This document shows positions 6,290 through 7,506 of a stretch of 7,506 nucleotides of DNA, piece after piece. The translations under genes and the position numbers were made by a program. The notes beneath the pieces are model-generated. The model had not been told where the DNA came from. It saw nothing but the letters and a program-made list of their open reading frames with translations, and searched no databases. The DNA comes from Burkholderiaceae bacterium (GTDB taxonomy: Bacteria; Pseudomonadota; Gammaproteobacteria; Burkholderiales; Burkholderiaceae_C). The DNA is taken from contig JAIRQU010000189.1 of assembly GCA_031256305.1 (NCBI GenBank), forward strand, positions 1-7,506, written 5' to 3'. Numbering within the stretch: the first letter of the stretch is position 1; each line of letters opens with the position of its first letter.

Positions 6290-7348
6290 ATGCAACTGGC
6301 GCTGGCGCAACTGTCCGCGCATCTGGTCAAGGGGCCGCGCGCGCTCTACGCCTTGCACGGCGACGAACCGCTGCTGATGCAGGAGGCGCTGGACGCCATC
6401 CGCGCGGCCATCCGCGCCGCCGCGGGCGGCCCGGTCGAACGCGCGGTGTACACCGTGCAGGGCGCGCGCTTCGACTGGAGCGCGGCGCTGGCGGCGGGTC
6501 AGGCCTTGAGCCTGTTTGCCGGACAGCAGATCATCGAAATCCGCATCCCTTCAGGCAAGCCGGGCAAGGACGGCAGCGGCGCGCTGCAACAAATAGCCAG
6601 TCATGCCGCAGACAACAGCGGCGTCTTTACGCTGGTCACGCTGCCCCGGCTGGACCGCCAGACCAAAGCCAGCGCCTGGTTCGCGGCGCTGGAAGGCAAC
6701 GGCGTGGCGATCCAGATCGACCCGGTGGAGCGCGCCGCGCTGCCGCAGTGGATTGCGCGGCGCCTGGCCGCGCAGGATCAGCGCGTGCGCGCCGGCGAGC
6801 AAGGCAGCCGTGCGCTGCAATTCTTCGCCGACCGGGTGGAAGGCAATCTGCTGGCCGCGCACCAGGAAATCGTCAAGCTGGGCCTGCTGTATCCGGCGGG
6901 CGAACTTTCGCTGGAGCAGATCGAAAACGCGGTGCTCAATGTCGCGCGCTATGACGTGTTCAAGCTCTCCGAGGCCGTGCTGGCCGGCCAGCGCGCGCGC
7001 GCCCAGCAAATGCTCGATGGCCTGAAGGCCGAAGGCGAACCGGAAGTCCTGGTGCATTACGCGCTGGCCGAGGACATTCGCGTCATCCATCGCCTCAAGG
7101 ATGCGCTGGCTTCTGGCAAGCCCTTGCCCATGGCCTTGCGCGAGGCGCGCGTCTGGGGCGCGCGCGAACGCCTGCTCGAACGCGCCCTGCCGCGCATCAC
7201 CGGCGCGCAAGCGGCCAGCCTGCTGGCGGCCGCGCATACGGTCGATGGCATCGTCAAGGGCCTGCCCAGCCCCGGCTGGCCCGGCGACCCGTGGCAAGCC
7301 CTGGCGCGCCTGGCGCAAAACCTGTGCGCGGCATGCGGCGGGCGTTGA
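6290..7348 (+). CDS. holA: DNA polymerase III delta subunit HolA
   Basis: HolA (delta) is the clamp-loader subunit that opens the beta sliding clamp during DNA replication. The 352-residue product is close to the E. coli length (343). The N-terminal AAA+-like domain includes LYALHGDEPLLMQEA (19-33), and the clamp-binding loop reads LSLFAG (73-78), with Leu75 and Phe76 in the place of the E. coli delta Leu73/Phe74 wedge. The middle and C-terminal helical regions carry RVEGNLLAAHQEIVKLGLL and YDVFKLSEAVLAG, both typical of the family. As expected for delta, there is no Walker A P-loop. The start at 6290 lies 21 nt after lptE; a G-rich stretch around 6272-6278 is at best a weak ribosome binding site. 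It probably shares a transcript with leuS and lptE. Identification is firm. Confidence 0.95.
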   Translation: MQLALAQLSAHLVKGPRALYALHGDEPLLMQEALDAIRAAIRAAAGGPVERAVYTVQGARFDWSAALAAGQALSLFAGQQIIEIRIPSGKPGKDGSGALQQIASHAADNSGVFTLVTLPRLDRQTKASAWFAALEGNGVAIQIDPVERAALPQWIARRLAAQDQRVRAGEQGSRALQFFADRVEGNLLAAHQEIVKLGLLYPAGELSLEQIENAVLNVARYDVFKLSEAVLAGQRARAQQMLDGLKAEGEPEVLVHYALAEDIRVIHRLKDALASGKPLPMALREARVWGARERLLERALPRITGAQAASLLAAAHTVDGIVKGLPSPGWPGDPWQALARLAQNLCAACGGR

Positions 7349-7363
7349 CCCCAGCACCCGCCG
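7336..7363 (+). other. Hairpin overlapping the holA stop codon
   Basis: CGGCGGG (7336-7342) is complementary to CCCGCCG (7357-7363) with a 14-nt loop that contains the holA stop codon at 7346-7348. The stem is strong, but only A-rich sequence follows and there is no T-run, so it is not a canonical intrinsic terminator. It may protect the 3' end of the transcript or be a chance GC stem. Confidence 0.3.
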
Positions 7364-7380
7364 AAATTCGATACGGCGCA

Positions 7381-7386
7381 TAGAAT
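7381..7386 (+). promoter_or_regulatory. Candidate -10 element for the gene at 7397 (TAGAAT)
   Basis: TAGAAT matches the -10 consensus at five of six positions and ends exactly 10 nt before the ATG at 7397, the same spacing as TACAAT before leuS. The TTGACC at 7345-7350 would make a good -35 but is 30 nt away, too far. The gap after holA and this box suggest the next gene is transcribed separately. Confidence 0.4.
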
Positions 7387-7396
7387 TATCGGCCCC

Positions 7397-7506
7397 ATGA
7401 CCGCACCCGCCGCACCCAACTCCGTTCCGTCCGCGCCCGGCGCGTCGGCCCGGTTGCGCGAGATTCCCTACAACTACACCAGCTTTTCCGACCACGAAAT
7501 CGTCCG
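7397..7506 (+). CDS. Start of a DUF3683-type FAD-linked oxidoreductase (cut by window edge)
   Basis: The frame opens at the ATG at 7397 and runs 36 codons to the window edge. After an Ala/Pro/Ser-rich leader of about 18 residues it reads RLREIPYNYTSFSDHEIV, which I recognise as the conserved opening of large Burkholderiales proteins annotated as DUF3683 with FAD-binding (GlcD-like) and iron-sulfur domains. None of the catalytic domains is in the window, so the enzymatic role cannot be judged here. No Shine-Dalgarno sequence is present; a -10-like TAGAAT ends 10 nt upstream. The assignment rests on one short motif recalled from related genomes. Confidence 0.6.
   Translation, partial: MTAPAAPNSVPSAPGASARLREIPYNYTSFSDHEIV

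Noticed and set aside
7345..7386. TTGACC and TAGAAT as a paired -35/-10 promoter
   Set aside because: The spacing is 30 nt, far from the usual 16-18 nt, and TTGACC overlaps the holA stop codon.
6551..7495. 314-codon open frame on the minus strand across holA and the following gene start
   Set aside because: It is antisense to holA and the DUF3683-type start, with shadow-like composition and no motif.
1..7506. CRISPR array, insertion sequence, tRNA, rRNA or defence/secretion cassette
   Set aside because: No regularly spaced repeats, transposase motifs, terminal inverted repeats, cloverleaf RNA or accessory-gene motifs were found; every gene is a recognised chromosomal housekeeping family or a fragment of one.

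Overview
The window is a high-GC (about two-thirds G+C by eye) stretch of ordinary chromosome. It most likely comes from a betaproteobacterium of the order Burkholderiales, probably Comamonadaceae-like. That placement rests on recognised protein sequences (Fur, BamE, LeuRS, the start of a DUF3683 oxidoreductase), on the fur/bamE divergent pair followed by dapB, an exbB/exbD-type pair and leuS, and on TACAAT/TAGAAT -10-like boxes next to start codons. It is an inference from memory of related genomes, not from a search.

Layout. A left-truncated fur gene (ferric uptake regulator) lies on the minus strand at 1-305. A 126-bp divergent intergenic region (306-431) carries short repeats and a candidate promoter. 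All later genes are on the plus strand and tightly packed: bamE (432-1001, outer-membrane assembly lipoprotein with an Ala/Pro-rich tail), dapB (1041-1853, lysine/diaminopimelate synthesis), an ExbB/TolQ-type proton-channel gene (1874-2512) and its ExbD/TolR-type partner (2516-2983), leuS (3031-5727, leucyl-tRNA synthetase), lptE (5732-6268, LPS-export lipoprotein), holA (6290-7348, DNA polymerase III delta subunit), and the first 36 codons of a DUF3683-type oxidoreductase (7397 onward). The leuS-lptE-holA order is the same as in E. coli.

Functionally this is housekeeping content: envelope biogenesis (BamE, LptE), energised envelope transport or stability (ExbB/ExbD-type pair), peptidoglycan and lysine precursors (DapB), translation (LeuRS), replication (HolA) and metal regulation (Fur). 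I see no mobile element, CRISPR array, tRNA, rRNA, defence system or new multigene system. No gene-free stretch exceeds 300 bases. The points worth a second look are local: a low-GC repeat-like island inside leuS, -10-like boxes 6-10 nt before start codons that lack Shine-Dalgarno sequences, repeats in the fur/bamE intergenic region, and an exbB/exbD-type pair whose TonB or TolA partner is not in view.
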